Part shown: positions 34,440-46,626 of the stretch, piece by piece
Layout of the letters: every line of letters begins with the position of its first letter
Numbering within the stretch: the stretch's first letter is position 1
Assembly: GCF_019175385.1 (NCBI RefSeq)
Contig: NC_083341.1
Location: forward strand, 66,559,800-66,623,799
Source: Lycium barbarum
Taxonomy: Eukaryota; Streptophyta; Magnoliopsida; Solanales; Solanaceae
Length of the DNA: 64,000 bases
Direction of reading: 5' to 3'
Notes under the pieces: model-generated
What the model was told of the DNA's origin: nothing
Databases searched by the model: none
What the model saw: the letters and a program-made list of their open reading frames with translations, nothing else
Made by a program: the position numbers and the translations under genes

Positions 34440-37400
34440 TGTCACACCCTAACCTTGGTAGGGCATGATGGGCACCCGACTCTCTTCAGAGTCGAGCGAA
34501 CCCTAAGACATTCGCTCTTATCAAAATCTGTCATTTCAAATTTTTTTAAAAACATAAAATTTTTCAAATAGAGATCACTGTTTTTATACAGATCATGAAA
34601 ACTCTCAATCAATTATGTACTTCTTACCAACTGAAATTATCTGAAAATGCAAACTCTTTTACCATATATACATGATTTGCACTCCTCGACACCCTATCCA
34701 CAGGACGCTGTCTGCAAAGTCTCTAACATGTACAAGTACCATGACATAAATACTATGACTCGGCAACACTCCGAACTGAGATGGAGCTCACCAATTCAGC
34801 TGGAACATCTTCTATCAATGTTTTCTACTCATCTGGGTGTACCTGCGTGGCATGAAACGCAGCCCCCGAAGAAAGGGGGTCAGTACGGAATATGTACCGA
34901 GTATGTAAAGCATCGCTGAATCATAAACCAGAAAGTGCAACAGTGAACAAGTTTAGAAATCAAACTGTAAGTAACCTAAAACAGCATTCTGGACCAAGTC
35001 CTGCGACCTTTTCCCAAATTCTGGCATGCACAATACAAATACAGCATAAGCAAGTTCGAGAATACACAATATGAAATTTAGTATCACAATAGTCCCTTCG
35101 GACGGCCGGTTCCGACATACGTCTATCCTGGCCCCTTCGGGCATGCCGATCCCGAAATAATAATGATGGTGGCCCCTTCGGGCATGCCGGTCCAACATAC
35201 GTCTATCCTGGCCCCTTCGGACATGCTGGTCCCGACATAATAATAATGATGGCCCCTTCGGGCATGCCGCGTCTGGCGTAATAATAATGATGATGGCCCC
35301 TTCGGGCATGCCGGTCCAACATACGGCTGCCATCCTGGCCCCTTCGGGCATGCTGGTCCCGACATAATAATAGTCCTGGCCCCTTTAGGCATGCCACTCG
35401 TGACATACGGCTACCCTGGCCCCTTCGGGCATGCCACTTGCGACATTTCTAATAATGATGATGTCAACTCAACCTAATCCATAACTATCAATATAGGGAA
35501 ATAATGCTAGGGGGTGTAAACATATATCGCAAGTGAAATGGAATAGTAAAATCTCGCACCCCATTCGGAGTGGTTTTGGAAAGTCTAAATAATAAAATCC
35601 CGCACCCCCTTCGGAGTGGTTTTGAAAAGTCTAAATAATAAAATCTCGCACCCCCTTCGGAGTGGTTTTGAAAATCAACCTTATGTTCCCTTTAATATGA
35701 AACTAATTTTTCTTGAAATCATTAGTAAACCACAAACACGTTTCAAGCAAATCCGAGTTAGTATAAAAAGTTAACAATCATATGCCCGAGCGGAGTAGTA
35801 GAAAATTAAATGCACATAAATCAACTTCTAAGACTCATTGCAAAAGTATACTTACCGACACTTGAAAACGCAAGAGCAAGTTTCGGGTCAATCCGGTTTA
35901 GTATGAGAAAGTTGTGAGCGTTTGAAGTACAAAACCTCCTACGAACTTTTCAGAAATTATCTTTTTGGAAAATTAAGACAACGATCACACCAGACACCCT
36001 TTTCAAATATTATTATGGACATTATTTGTTATGGAACTCCCTATGAAGATTTCTAAACAATCTGAGTTCGCTTAGGCAATTTATGAACGTTATTTACTAT
36101 AGAAGCCTCTACGAGCATTTCCAAAACAATCCAAGTTAGCACATGAAAGTTATGAACGTTATTCATTATAGAAACTTCGACGAACATTTTCAAACAATCT
36201 GAGACCGTCTACAAAAGTTAGGGACATTACTACTTACAGAACTCCTTAGACTTTTCTTGTTATTCAATCATACAATAAACTCGGCTACACTAAGTATGCT
36301 CACATCAAAAAGTGAATAAGAACCAGTAATATGCTAGCAATCAAGAATAGAATTACCCCAAGATACGTATCATAGCTTACTTAGATCTAGGACATGCCAA
36401 AAGAAAGAAAGGTTAGGCTTTACATACCTGTTTCACGTCCTATTAGCTACGCTTATTTGTCCAAGCTCGCTATTGCTAGTCTACATTCAAGAAGATTCAC
36501 ACAATCATTAGACTCATCGTTATACGCTTGTCTTAATCCTTCAAATAAATTCATTTATAATCTGCCGAAATTTCGGCAGCATTTCCCCTGTTTACATGCC
36601 TAGCCCAGAATTACAATTCAGCAACCAATCAACAACAACAATAATACCAACATCAACAACGCCATTATTCATACCAATATTTTCCACAAACATCCCACAC
36701 GATGTTTTTGAACATACAACAACAAAATACACTTTCTTCCATCCCAATTAAGGAGTATAATCTCATCAACACACCAACAATGTTAGATACCATTTTTATA
36801 CACATAAATCAGTTCATCCACATGGCCAAAACATGTCCAAGACAGCCCATAAACACAACAACTACAACGCGACACTTTATGACCCTCTTTCCATAATTAT
36901 TTTCATTTTTAAAGCTTGCTAGACCTTCAAATAAATTCAACACATGAGATGGGACGAATAACATACCTCATATTTGAAGAATCAGCCACCCTAACGTTTT
37001 CCAACACCAAGCTTAAGCAGAAACAAGAACAATCACTTTTCACGGACTAGTTTGGCGTAATCTTGTCAATTTCTTGGTTTATCGGACTATAATATTTGGG
37101 GGCTGTTTTGAGAGAATTCTAGGAACTTTGGAATGTTAATTTTGCTGAAAATATGGGGTTGAGGGGGTATTTATAGCCCCCTTAGGTCGGTTTCGCCGAC
37201 CTTATCATGTGGGGCCCGCGGAACCTTTTGGACAGTTTGAGGTCTTGCTCTTAAAATGGCCATAACGTTTGATTCTGACATCGTGTGAGGGCCCACGACC
37301 TATGGTTGAAAATCAATTTCAATTATCTACAACTTTTATTTCTTGATGTTTTTCCAAATTCCAAACTTATAATGCCGTTTTTACCCCTACAAGTCAGGTC

Positions 37401-37784
37401 ATCCGAAAACGTTTTCTTAAATCGTCCTTTTGGAGGGCTTACACTCATTTTTGGCTTATGGGTCCTTCTTAGGACTTGCTCAACTCCACATGTACTACCC
37501 ATATATCTCTTCATATGTCTTTTATAAAGTCCCGACGTTTGGGTCCCACTTAGCTTTCCGCGATGAGGGCTTTTCATCAAGTGCCAGCCCGACCTGTAAC
37601 GTCCATATCTCCTTACCCCGATATCCGATTGAGGAGCAGTTTGTTGCGTCGGAAACTAGACTTCCCAAAATCCACCTTAGACTTTTGTTTCACTTCAAAA
37701 CTCTTAATACACTAAAACATATTCTTGCCCAACTTACCACGACTATCTTGACATATCCGAATATACAAAATACGGGATATAACA
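34440..37784 (-). repeat. 5' LTR of El2 (3.35 kb)
   Basis: Starts TGTCACACCCTAACC and ends CGGGATATAACA. It carries the same internal features as the 3' LTR: hairpin module 34843-34900, hairpin array 35091-35445, palindrome 36562-36579. The GC-rich cgccgacc block (37183-37203) and TATA box also match. Confidence 0.95.
37168..37176 (-). promoter_or_regulatory. TATA box of El2 5' LTR
   Basis: The minus strand reads CTATAAATA, directly after a G-run and an inverted repeat GGTCGG...CCGACC. The 3' LTR has the same site at 32491-32499. This is a textbook plant TATA box and probably drives element RNA. Confidence 0.65.
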
Positions 37785-38733
37785 GTTGCATTTTCTCACA
37801 TATAATACTAATTCCATGTTCTAAATGTCATTCATAACATACTTACAATCACAACATATCGATAGTCATGACTTAATCCAAGCCTTTACCCAACAATGAC
37901 ACTATTCCCACATTTATGACCCATTTTCTATATCTTTCTACAATCCAAGTGTTTTAACTTTCAACACCTTAAACAACAAGGAATGATCATAAAATTCACC
38001 TTGGATAATGGAAGAATAAGCCTCGAGTGGGAATTCTCTTATTGGGATTTCTTAGTTTGGATGAACTTTGATAAGTTTCATACACTTGATTTTGTGGGTT
38101 TGATGAAGTTGATCATAGATTTCTCTTGGTTTCTTGTCGATGGAGAGTGAAGAGGATTCTTGAAGTGTGGAGAGGAGAAAATGAAATGAAATAAATGAGA
38201 GAGGGTCCTTATATCAACTTAAAAATCTTTCCCGACCCGAACATACGAACCAACATACGGTCCGTATATTTTATACTGACCGTATGTCTGGTGCAGTGAA
38301 GACCTTCATTCTGGGCAGAACATACGGTTGGACATACGGTCCGTATGTTTTATACGGCCAGTATGTTTGGTCGTATAATGCCCAGCTCTCCGAAATTCGT
38401 TCTCGTCGACTCGTTTGATCTCCAATCCTTATGGAACCTTCTTGACACTTATTTAATACTTTATTAGCAATCTAAACATCCCTATAACTCATCCTCAAGG
38501 CCTTACCAAACAATTCTTAACACAATAATTTACAAAACCTTTCCTAAACCCCACTTATACTACACTGGTCCTTATCAATCCTTATTTCATCAATTCATAT
38601 AACTTCAAAATCATAACGTATGCATTCTAAAACCACTAAATATCAGTCTTATAGTCTTAAGAACTTCCTGTTACCCTTAAGCTCGCATTGGTTCATTCAC
38701 TACATGACGACATGAAATTTCCAAGGTGTAACA
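37785..38733 (-). repeat. 3' LTR of element C, right part
   Basis: It resumes with gttgcattttctcacat and continues to CCAAGGTGTAACA. It matches 52513-53465 of the 5' LTR. It has a TATA-like GATATAAGG on the minus strand (38207-38215) and a cluster of CATACGGTCCGTATG palindromes (38237-38380). Confidence 0.92.
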
Positions 38734-38770
38734 CTCTTCCCCCCTTTTAGAACATTCGTCCTCGAATGTT
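38734..38770 (-). promoter_or_regulatory. Polypurine tract and hairpin of element C
   Basis: Plus strand ctcttccccccttttag, then AACATTCGTCCTCGAATGTT at 38751-38770. Confidence 0.92.
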
Positions 38771-38938
38771 AAACACTCGGGAATTCTACAAAAATTTCGC
38801 AAGAGTTTCCCCTGTAATATGGCACTACCATCCTGTCACAACAACCCACAATAACATTGCCTCACAGGGCCACAACACAAATAGCAATATAAATTGGCCA
38901 CACACGACCCATATGCATAAAAAGAAAGCATACATACC

Positions 38939-39400
38939 TCATACTCTTGGTGTTTCTTCTTTGATCTCTTCTGGGGGTTGGAATAAGTGCGGGTACCTGG
39001 ACTTCATACTTTCTTCTGCTTCCCAAGTCATCTCCTCTCGGTTGTCATTCCGCCATAAGACTTTAACTGAGGTTACTTCCTTATTTCGAAGTCTTCGTAC
39101 TTGCCTGTCTAATATGGCAATGGGCACTTCTTCATAGACTAGCTTTTTTGTCACATGAACATCATCTATTGGGACAATCCTCATAGGATCTCCAATACAC
39201 TTGCGGAGCATGGAGACATGAAAAACTGGATGGACCGATTCAAGTTCTGAAGGCAAGTCCATTTCGTAAGCTACTTGACCCACCTTGCGGATAATTTTAT
39301 AGGGTCCAATGTATCGAGAACTTAATTTCCCTTTCTTGCCAAATCTCATCATACCTTTCATTGGTGACACCGTTAAGAATATCCAATCATCAATTGAAAT
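38939..39400 (-). pseudogene. pol: Element C integrase C-terminus and chromodomain
   Basis: The 143-residue frame reads MSPMKGMMRFGKKGKLSSRY, the IGPYKI motif, VFHVSMLRKCIGDP and then the most complete chromodomain in the window: RQVRRLRNKEVTSVKVLWRN, EEMTWEAEESMKSRYPHLF and a short hydrophilic tail to a natural stop at 38939. The aromatic and Trp-Glu residues expected of chromodomains are present. It would tether the integration complex to chromatin. A frameshift at about 39372 (the motif read DDW in B is broken here) separates it from the integrase core. It places C in a chromovirus clade with good certainty. Confidence 0.93.
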
Positions 39401-40533
39401 TCTAAGTCTCGCCGGCTGTTGTCCGCATACGATTTTTGGCGACTTTGGGCTGTCAGTAATCGGTCTCGGATCACCTTGACTTTTTCTACCGCTTGCTGAA
39501 TCAATTCAGGGCCTATTAGCTGTACTTCTCCTATTTCAAACCATCCGATTGGGGATCTGCACTTCCTTCCATATAAAGCTTCATACGGAGCCATTTGGAT
39601 ACTGGAATGGTAGCTATTGTTGTACGAAAACTCGATTAGAGGTAAGTGATCACCCCAACTACCACCAAAATCTAGAACACATGCTCGTAGCATATCTTCC
39701 AAGGTCTGAATAGTACGTTCGGCTTGCCCATCAGTTTGCGGATGGAATGCTATGCTGAGCTTTACTTGAGTACCTAGACCTTCTTGGAAAGATTTCCAGA
39801 ACTTGGCTGTAAATTGCGCTCCTCTATCTGTGATAATGGCTATTGGAATACCATGGATTCGCACAATTTCTTTGAGATACAACCTTGCATAATCTTCTGC
39901 TGAGTATGTGGTTCTGACTGGAAGAAAATGAGCTGCTTTCGTTAATCTGTCCACAATCACCCATATGGAATCATACTTGCCTCGGGAACGGGGTAACCCC
40001 ATGATAAAATCCATGTTGGTCACTTCCCATTTCCAAGTAGGGATTTTCATTGCTTGCAATAATCCTCCTGGCTTTTGATGTTCGATTTTCACTTGCTGGA
40101 AATTTGGACATTGAGCTACAAATTTCGCTATATCTCTCTTCATGCCATCCCACCAATATATCGACCTTAGATCATGATACATCTTCGTTGCACCTGGGTG
40201 AATATAATATCGAGAATAATGAGCTTCTTCTAGAATTCGATGGCGCAATCCCGCAACATTCGGCACACATAGCCTGCCTCGGTATCTAAGAATTCCATCC
40301 GTGGAAATTTCAAATGGAGACTTCTCTTTTCCATGAAATGTGTCTCTGTAATGGCACGAATGAAGATCTTCATACTGACGTTCTTTCACTTCCATATTAA
40401 GGGGCGAAACTGTGGGATCATTAATACTGATTCCTGAACTACCTGAATAAATTAAACATACTCCAAGATTAGCTAGCTGGTGGAACTCAAGAATCATCTC
40501 TTTCTTTTTTGGAGGAACTTCACATAAGCTGCC
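39373..40533 (-). pseudogene. pol: Element C integrase core and upstream linker (cut by El3)
   Basis: This is the longest open stretch of pol. It begins at GSLCEVPPKKKEM at the El3 junction (40533) and passes through LRYRGRLCVPNVAGLRHRIL. The zinc region is HPGATKMYHDL with CPNFQQVK, where a Cys became Phe. The three catalytic residues are in NMDFIMGLPRS, IITDRGAQFTAKFW and [10 protein letters not shown], all present. It then reads through FSYNNSYHSSIQMAPYEALY and IGWFEIGEVQL to a frame break at 39373. Except for the zinc ligand and the terminal frameshift the core looks intact. The rest of pol resumes at 47628 after El3. No start codon of its own is expected, since it is part of a polyprotein. 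Confidence 0.94.
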
Positions 40534-43500
40534 TGTCACGACCCAACCCCATGGCCGCGACTGGTACCTTAACTGGGTACCCGTACATACCTACCTGACA
40601 GAACTTCGTACCATACAATTTTTTTTTTCTTTCAAACAGATGTTTACAAAGTCAGGCCGATACAGATACTGCACGCGCGCGAACATATACATACCCGAAC
40701 ATACAGAAATTTACAGATAAGCCGATGAGGCTAACATACAGACGGAGTCACAAAATCGTTCGTACCTACCAAACAGATGAAACCCGTAACCCACACATCT
40801 ATCTACAGGCCTCTACAGACATACAGAATCAGATGACGGGACAGGGCCCCGCCGTACCCCGAAATACCATACATACAGAGTCTACAGATAACAGAAGATA
40901 TATACCAAAAGTATTTGCTCCGGATCGAAGGAGCTCTTCAGAATAGCAGAATCCGAGCCCTAGACTGGCGGCGTATCACCAAGTGCGCCTGTACCTGCGG
41001 GCATGTAACGCAGCCCCCGAAGAACCGGGGGTCAGTACGAAAAATGTACCGAGTATGTAAAGCAGAAATATATCAAACATAATCATGATCTGGACCGGAA
41101 GCACAGAAATATAATAGACAGGCTCATAAGCCGGACGGACAGAGTCATAGTCCCGACAAACGGACAGAATCATAGTCCAACTGACAGAATCAGAATTCAT
41201 ACGGACGTACAGAATCGGAACCCGTCGGCCAGATAATCCAGACGGACAGACGGAATCGTAACCGGTTAGACAGATAATCCGGACGGACATACAGAAGCAT
41301 AACCAGTTGGACAGATAATCCGGACGGACATACAGAAGCATAACCCGTCGGTCAGATAATCCAGACAGACATACAGAAGCATAAGTCATACAGACAGAAA
41401 GAATCACACATAGGGTGCAGGAACGTGGTCGCCACTCCTGCCATTGGCACCACAACACGTCAGATATCAGAAATTCTTCCCCGATCTCCGTCACACATCA
41501 TAACATAACCACGGTACCCGGGGGCGGACAGATAACACAGCACCCCGAGCCCGGACTCATCATACTTCGTAATATATCCTCGGTAACCGGGGACGGACAT
41601 GTAACACAGTACCCCGGAACCGGACACATCATACTTCAGAATTCACATATGGGGCTCGGCGGCCCACCGCACGATATACGTACCGGCCCGGGATCCGGTG
41701 AAAGGAATCATAGCATGTGCACAAACTGATTAATGAGGAACCACATACATACAGATCGTCATACAGACTCAACAGAACAGAAGTAGGCCAACTGGCCGAT
41801 CGAACCACGTATTCGGATAGTTTTCAAGGTACGTGCCTACACGTCACTTGGGGAGGCACGACAGATTATAACCAGAACCAGATTTCCAAATGTCAAAAAC
41901 TATTTTGTAAGATTTGTATAAAAACAATCGTATCGTGATCAGAATAGTAGTCCAGGTGTTTTCTGAGAAAATCGGGCAAAACTAAAGTAATTAAGATCAT
42001 ACAGAAGGTATCGGGCCTCGTGGGCCCGCCACGGATAAACTCGAGGCGACATAGGTAAATTACCGATAGTAGACCTTATAAGGTCATCCATAATCATCTG
42101 GAAGTGTTCCGACTCCGTTTAGGGAAGTTTTGTACAAAAATTCACTTTAAAGGCAATTTGTAAGAAAATAGCTTCAATTGGATTGAAGGAATTGGAGCGG
42201 TTTTCCGTCTCGAATTCCGGGGGATGGAGTCGTACTTAAGGCTCGCGGCCGAGCCTATCACATCCGGAACATGCCTAGGAACAAAGGGAAATGCTTCACA
42301 TACCTTGGTAGCACCTTACGCTCGCTTGGCGTCAATCCAAATTTCGTCCAAAATCTGGAAATGGTCAAGTTTACCATTTGTTAGTTTCAAACTTTCAATA
42401 TTCCAACTTAACACATGCTTGCCTACCGAAATTTCGGCAGCATTTCCTCTGTATACACGACATCCCCGAGAGTTAGCTCGGCTCAATTCATCAACACAAC
42501 AACCCAGAAATGATATTAAAACAACAATAAACATTAAGACATACACTATGGCATCACTAGCCATCTTTCGACATAACGAAACATCTTTCGTTTCAAACTT
42601 ACATTTCCAAACCAAACTTATTATTTTCATATTCATTATCCATAAAAATCATCACGACATACATCGGAGGCATCCATACCATTTTCACACAATATTCATA
42701 AGATACGCAAACATTCAAACTTTCCGTTAAGTCACTACTTTTCCAATTTTTCCTAACCTTCCACATACAAGTTCATTATACAATTCCATCTTCCAAATTC
42801 ATCAACAATGATCATAATTTGCCTCTTGATACTTTCATTTCCATTTTACATAAATCCTAACAAAGTTGCATATTCTCCTACAACAACTTAATAACCATTT
42901 TTTTTCCAAGATAATAAAGATTGTCATCTTTCCATTCATTTCACCATAACACACTTAGCATGAAAACAAGATCAAATTCATATTCCATACTCAACATAGC
43001 ACCACACGGCCACCTCCTATATTTTCCAATTTTCACTAATCCATTCCACTTTCATTTCTAACACAATTTCCCTCATGCTACAACTAAATTACAACATGAA
43101 TTCAAGCCATCAAAATCATGCAATATACATGTATATATTCGGCCAACACACCCTTAGTTCCAACACACAAAATTTCCATGTTTTTCATTCATTCACACAT
43201 ACTACAACATACATATACCATTCATAACATAACAAAAGCATAAAATCCTCACCTTTCTTCAAGTCCTTCACTTGGAGATAAAAATTGTTTTCTTGCCCCA
43301 ACACTTATATCAACTTGTAGAGGGTTTTGCACTTGGTACTATCCTCACAACAAAAGAATTTTTTTGAACCAAGATTTGGCTCCAATATTTTTTTCTTCTT
43401 TTCTTTCTTTTTCTTTCTTTCACCCGAACTCTCTCTCTCTCTTTGTTCTTGATTTCTTTTGTTTTGTTTTTCTTGATTCATCTAGATCCTTCTTTTAAAC

Positions 43501-43814
43501 TTATCCATATATGGATTTATCACATGAAAAATTTAATATTTCATGGGCCAAGGCCTACATGGCCGGTTGGGCCATCCCTTAATGGGCCTTGTTTTTCTTA
43601 TTTCTTTTAGAGCCCAAAATTGTTGGTTACATATTGTAGTTCACGGGGCAAGTTTCCAAAATTCCAATTTTTGCCCTTGGCCACCTTTCGTAATTCCACA
43701 CCTTTGAATTCATAACCTACACATTCATACCAAGTATGGTCCAATTGTGGCCTTATCCATCACAAGTCAATTTACCTTGAATTTTTCGAATAAGCGAAAA
43801 TGTCAGATGTAACA
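40534..43814 (-). repeat. 3' LTR of El3 (3.28 kb)
   Basis: It contains a perfect stem II and III hairpin module at 40995-41052, 41-bp tandem repeats (41100-41400), worn palindrome CTACCGAAATTTCGGCAG (42423-42440) and gggggcggac blocks (41505-41640). A CT-rich run is at 43425-43441. The last 998 bases match the truncated 5' LTR closely. No credible gene. Confidence 0.92.
41100..41400 (-). repeat. 41-bp tandem repeats in El3 3' LTR
   Basis: The best units, around 41260-41385, each contain agataatccggacggacat and acagaagcataacc. Period is 41 bases. Units to the left are degenerate. Confidence 0.85.
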
Positions 43815-43850
43815 TCCTCCCCCCCTTTAAAACATTCGTCCTCGAATGTT
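43815..43850 (-). promoter_or_regulatory. Polypurine tract and hairpin of El3
   Basis: Plus strand tcctccccccctttaa, followed by AACATTCGTCCTCGAATGTT at 43831-43850. Confidence 0.92.
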
Positions 43851-44164
43851 AAATTAACCTTATGGGGCGTCATACCACATCGGAAGGGTTTTCTTTATAG
43901 TCGTCTTTTGTTGACTTTCCGGCATGGCCTCTTTACCAACCTTATGGGGTAATTTTTCACATTACTGATTCAAATGCCTTCATAATATATTTTCTCATAC
44001 CCCACATAATCATCGAACCATAAGCTATATTCTTGTAACAGACAAACGCTTTCCAGACGTCATAGTCCATATCATTTCTTGTTACACTCCTGAGATCCCT
44101 ACCACGTTTTCGTAATCCCACTTCATACCAGACACTTCATACCAACAGATTCAGAACTAGAACC

Positions 44165-44660
44165 GGACGCGTAGAAGTATATCGGACGGATTCGTAATCA
44201 AAGTCAGGGGCACGGAAGTATGTCAGAAAGATCTGAGATCGGAGTCAGACGTACAGAAATGTATCATACAGAATCATGATCAAAGTCAGACGGACAGAAA
44301 TGTATCAGATAGAGTCGTAATCAAGGTCAGACATACGGAGATGTATCAGACAGGCGTGCGATCGAAATCAGACGCACAGAAGCATATCAGACGGATTCAT
44401 ATCCGGAGTCAGACATACAGAGGCGTGTCATACAGATTCATAATCAGAGTTAATCGCACAGAGATATGTCAGACAGAAACGTAATCAGAATCAATCATAC
44501 AGAAGTATGTCGACCAGAAACATATTCAGAATCGGATGTACAAAGATTTATCAGGTGGGAACATAATCGAGTTCAGAAGCACAGAGACGCAGTAGGCAGA
44601 GCCTTAGCAGAATCGAAAGTGCAGAAGTATAACAGATAGAATCTGAAGCCGAATCAGATC
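44165..44660 (-). repeat. 41-42-bp tandem array in El3 interior
   Basis: About twelve degenerate units follow the pattern gtcagacgtacagaaatgta then tcagacagattcataatcaga. The period equals that of the LTR array at 41100-41400 and the words are related (gacggacagaa, catacagaag). No reading frame runs through it. The flanking 43851-44164 and 44661-45254 show no gene; a CACATA microsatellite lies at 45009-45045. Confidence 0.85.
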
Positions 44661-45254
44661 AATCTTAGTAAGGCTCCAGTGATTTATGGAAAATTCCCTT
44701 ATTGGTAACCTGGTTAGCCAAGTTATCATAATAATCGTCTCGCGTGTCGCTTATCGACTCTTTCAAAGATTCCGCTTATTCGCATTTCTTATCTTTCGTC
44801 TTTCCTACCATCCATACTCATTTTCCTTTTCAGACGTCGTCATACCAGACTGAGTCATAATGGAATAGGGGTTTTCCTAGTCCTTGACAACATTTGTGTC
44901 CTCACCCCCGCTTCGCTTCATGTATTCGGTTTAGTAAAACCTTTCGTCTATCACAACGTTAGTTGCCGGGACTCGGCTCTTAACCCACATGGGCACCAAA
45001 CGAAAATCATACACATACACATACACATACACACATACATACTAATATCTTACTGGCGAACGTCTTTGACCGTTATTCGAATTCGCTCAATTTCCCGAGC
45101 GGTGTTGCCCCTTTTTCTTTTTGCCCATTCAGCCCGCATTGTTCTGCGCGACCCTTGTAAGGGCACTAATTACTCCACACATTCTCTTTTCCTTTAGATT
45201 ACCCCAAATTCCCATTTATATCCATCATACCTACACTTGTGCAAAACCTTGCAT

Positions 45255-45370
45255 TACTTCCCAGGGGGTCACCCATCCCAGAATTGCTCTGGCTTGAGCA
45301 CGCTTAACCCCGAAACTTTCATGCATTTCGACGCGTTAGGGCTGATATAATTTCGGCGATCGCCCCGCAC
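45255..45370 (-). pseudogene. 5S rRNA-derived segment inside El3
   Basis: The minus strand keeps GGTTAAGCGTGCT (box A), a worn middle (CAAGCCAGAGCAATTC), and TGGGATGGGTGACCCCCTGG then GAAGT (box C). The 5' half is much more changed than in El2; only TATATCAGC and scattered words remain. Box A and box C outlast the rest. Orientation again equals that of the element. Confidence 0.85.
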
Positions 45371-46109
45371 GACCTTTGTCACGAAATTTTAGAGCAAATC
45401 GGGGTCTTAGCAAATTTTCGGAAAATTTTTATAGCGGGTCCCACCTCCAGCTAAGTCGTACAATTACCGTGCTGCCTTTCTGAATCTTCAACATTCACTT
45501 TCATACACATATACATATGATTACGGATAACCCACGGATTTAAGTCTTCGTCCCACGAATTCCGCCTCCAAATAGTCGGTGGAATCTGATAAAATATCAC
45601 CGTAAGGTGTTCTCCGGCCACCGACAGAAGAAAACTAAAGTCCGACAAGTATCGCGGGACCTTTTTGTACTTAGTCTACATATTTACTTCCATATCTCTG
45701 GAAAAATTTGGGCAGAGGTTCCTCTGTTTCTCTTACTATCCAAAACCTGTACACCAGAAGTACCAATCATGCCTCACAGGGCCAACACATATGCACACAC
45801 ATACATATCATATCATGTCGTATCGCAGCCACACGGGGCTGATAACTTCAAATAAGAATTATAACGTCGTCGACACTTACCACACGTGCCCATCTCAAAC
45901 GGCATCGGAGGTACTTTCCTGTTTACTTTCATCCAGGATTTCCAGACTCACACTGACGGTGGGGACATCTCGGTCGCCCTTGCCTTCGATCACTAAGTCG
46001 CTAATCCTTTTAAATTTCCGTTATCGTCATAGAACAACGTTTTACAGATATCATACACATACCGAGAATTTTAGGAAACTTACGTACTCATAACTGATCA
46101 AACTCGGGT

Positions 46110-46625
46110 CTAACCTGGGGAGCTGCTGTGGGAACTGTGTCCCTCATCATCGTCGTCTGTCTGGCCCCCACTATTACCTGCATCTGAATCGGAGGAGTGT
46201 AGATAGCCTGGCAATTCCTGGTTCACCGACGGCCAGGACAAAGGGCTGGAGTAGGGCGTAACACTCTCCAGGGAAGCCTGTCTAACATACTGCTCCACTA
46301 CCAGAGCTGCTGGCACATCCTCGGGAACCTCCTCCTCCGGCGTCCCAGAGGGATGCTCTGGTGGCTCAGCATCGGGGCTATCCTCCTCCCTGGGAGTAAG
46401 AAACTCTGGAGGTATCGTTGCCGGGTCCTCCGAAGGGTCGGTGTCATAACTGTCTTCCCTGGGAGCCTCTGCTCTGGGGATCAAAAACTCTGGAGGAATT
46501 GTCTCTGGATCCTCCGAAGGGTCTGTCTCAATCGAGTAGCTGGGGATCTGCCTACTCGGTCCTGGTGATGTCCTAGGGGCCTTATTAGCACCCCCATCCC
46601 CATCATCCGAAGCACTCCTCTTCAT
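46110..46625 (-). CDS. Acidic, proline-rich repeat protein frame of El3 (unrecognised)
   Basis: A 171-codon frame starting MKRSASDDGDGG and ending HSSHSSSPG. I do not recognise it. The N-terminus has a short basic patch (MKR, NKAPR) that could be a nuclear signal. Residues about 30-85 hold two copies of a unit near 29 residues containing DPSEDP, TIPPEFL and PR. The C-terminus is a Ser/Asp/Glu-rich low-complexity tail. No Gag knuckle, protease or RT motif is present. It occupies the place gag would take, 5' of the 5S-derived segment. The Met lies two bases from the edge of the truncated 5' LTR, so the original start may be missing. GC content is visibly higher than its surroundings, suggesting capture from elsewhere or coding constraint. 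It may be an element-specific accessory frame or a captured host fragment. Confidence 0.45.
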   Translation of the reverse strand: MKRSASDDGDGGANKAPRTSPGPSRQIPSYSIETDPSEDPETIPPEFLIPRAEAPREDSYDTDPSEDPATIPPEFLTPREEDSPDAEPPEHPSGTPEEEVPEDVPAALVVEQYVRQASLESVTPYSSPLSWPSVNQELPGYLHSSDSDAGNSGGQTDDDDEGHSSHSSSPG

Positions 46626-46626
46626 T

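Larger units (their letters stand above)
29769..37784 (-). mobile_element. El2: complete non-autonomous large-LTR retrotransposon
   Basis: An 8.0-kb element with LTRs 29769-33107 and 34440-37784, an interior of 1.33 kb, and flanks attgc/gttgc (one mismatch). The minus-strand order is 5' LTR, primer site, leader stem-loop, 5S-derived segment, pre-tract hairpin, polypurine tract, 3' LTR. No gag or pol is visible and no frame stands out. The two LTRs differ only at scattered bases, so insertion is recent relative to element C. It is the cleanest representative of the family in the window. Confidence 0.95.

Noticed and set aside
45665..46093. A 142-codon plus-strand frame in El3.
   Set aside because: It is antisense to the element, overlaps a short shared 3' block (cctcacagggcc) found in gypsy interiors, and has no recognisable features.
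46080..46110. A possible splice donor (ACGTAAGT, minus strand) after the El3 acidic frame, hinting at a captured intron-containing gene.
   Set aside because: A stop precedes it and no acceptor or second exon could be identified by eye.
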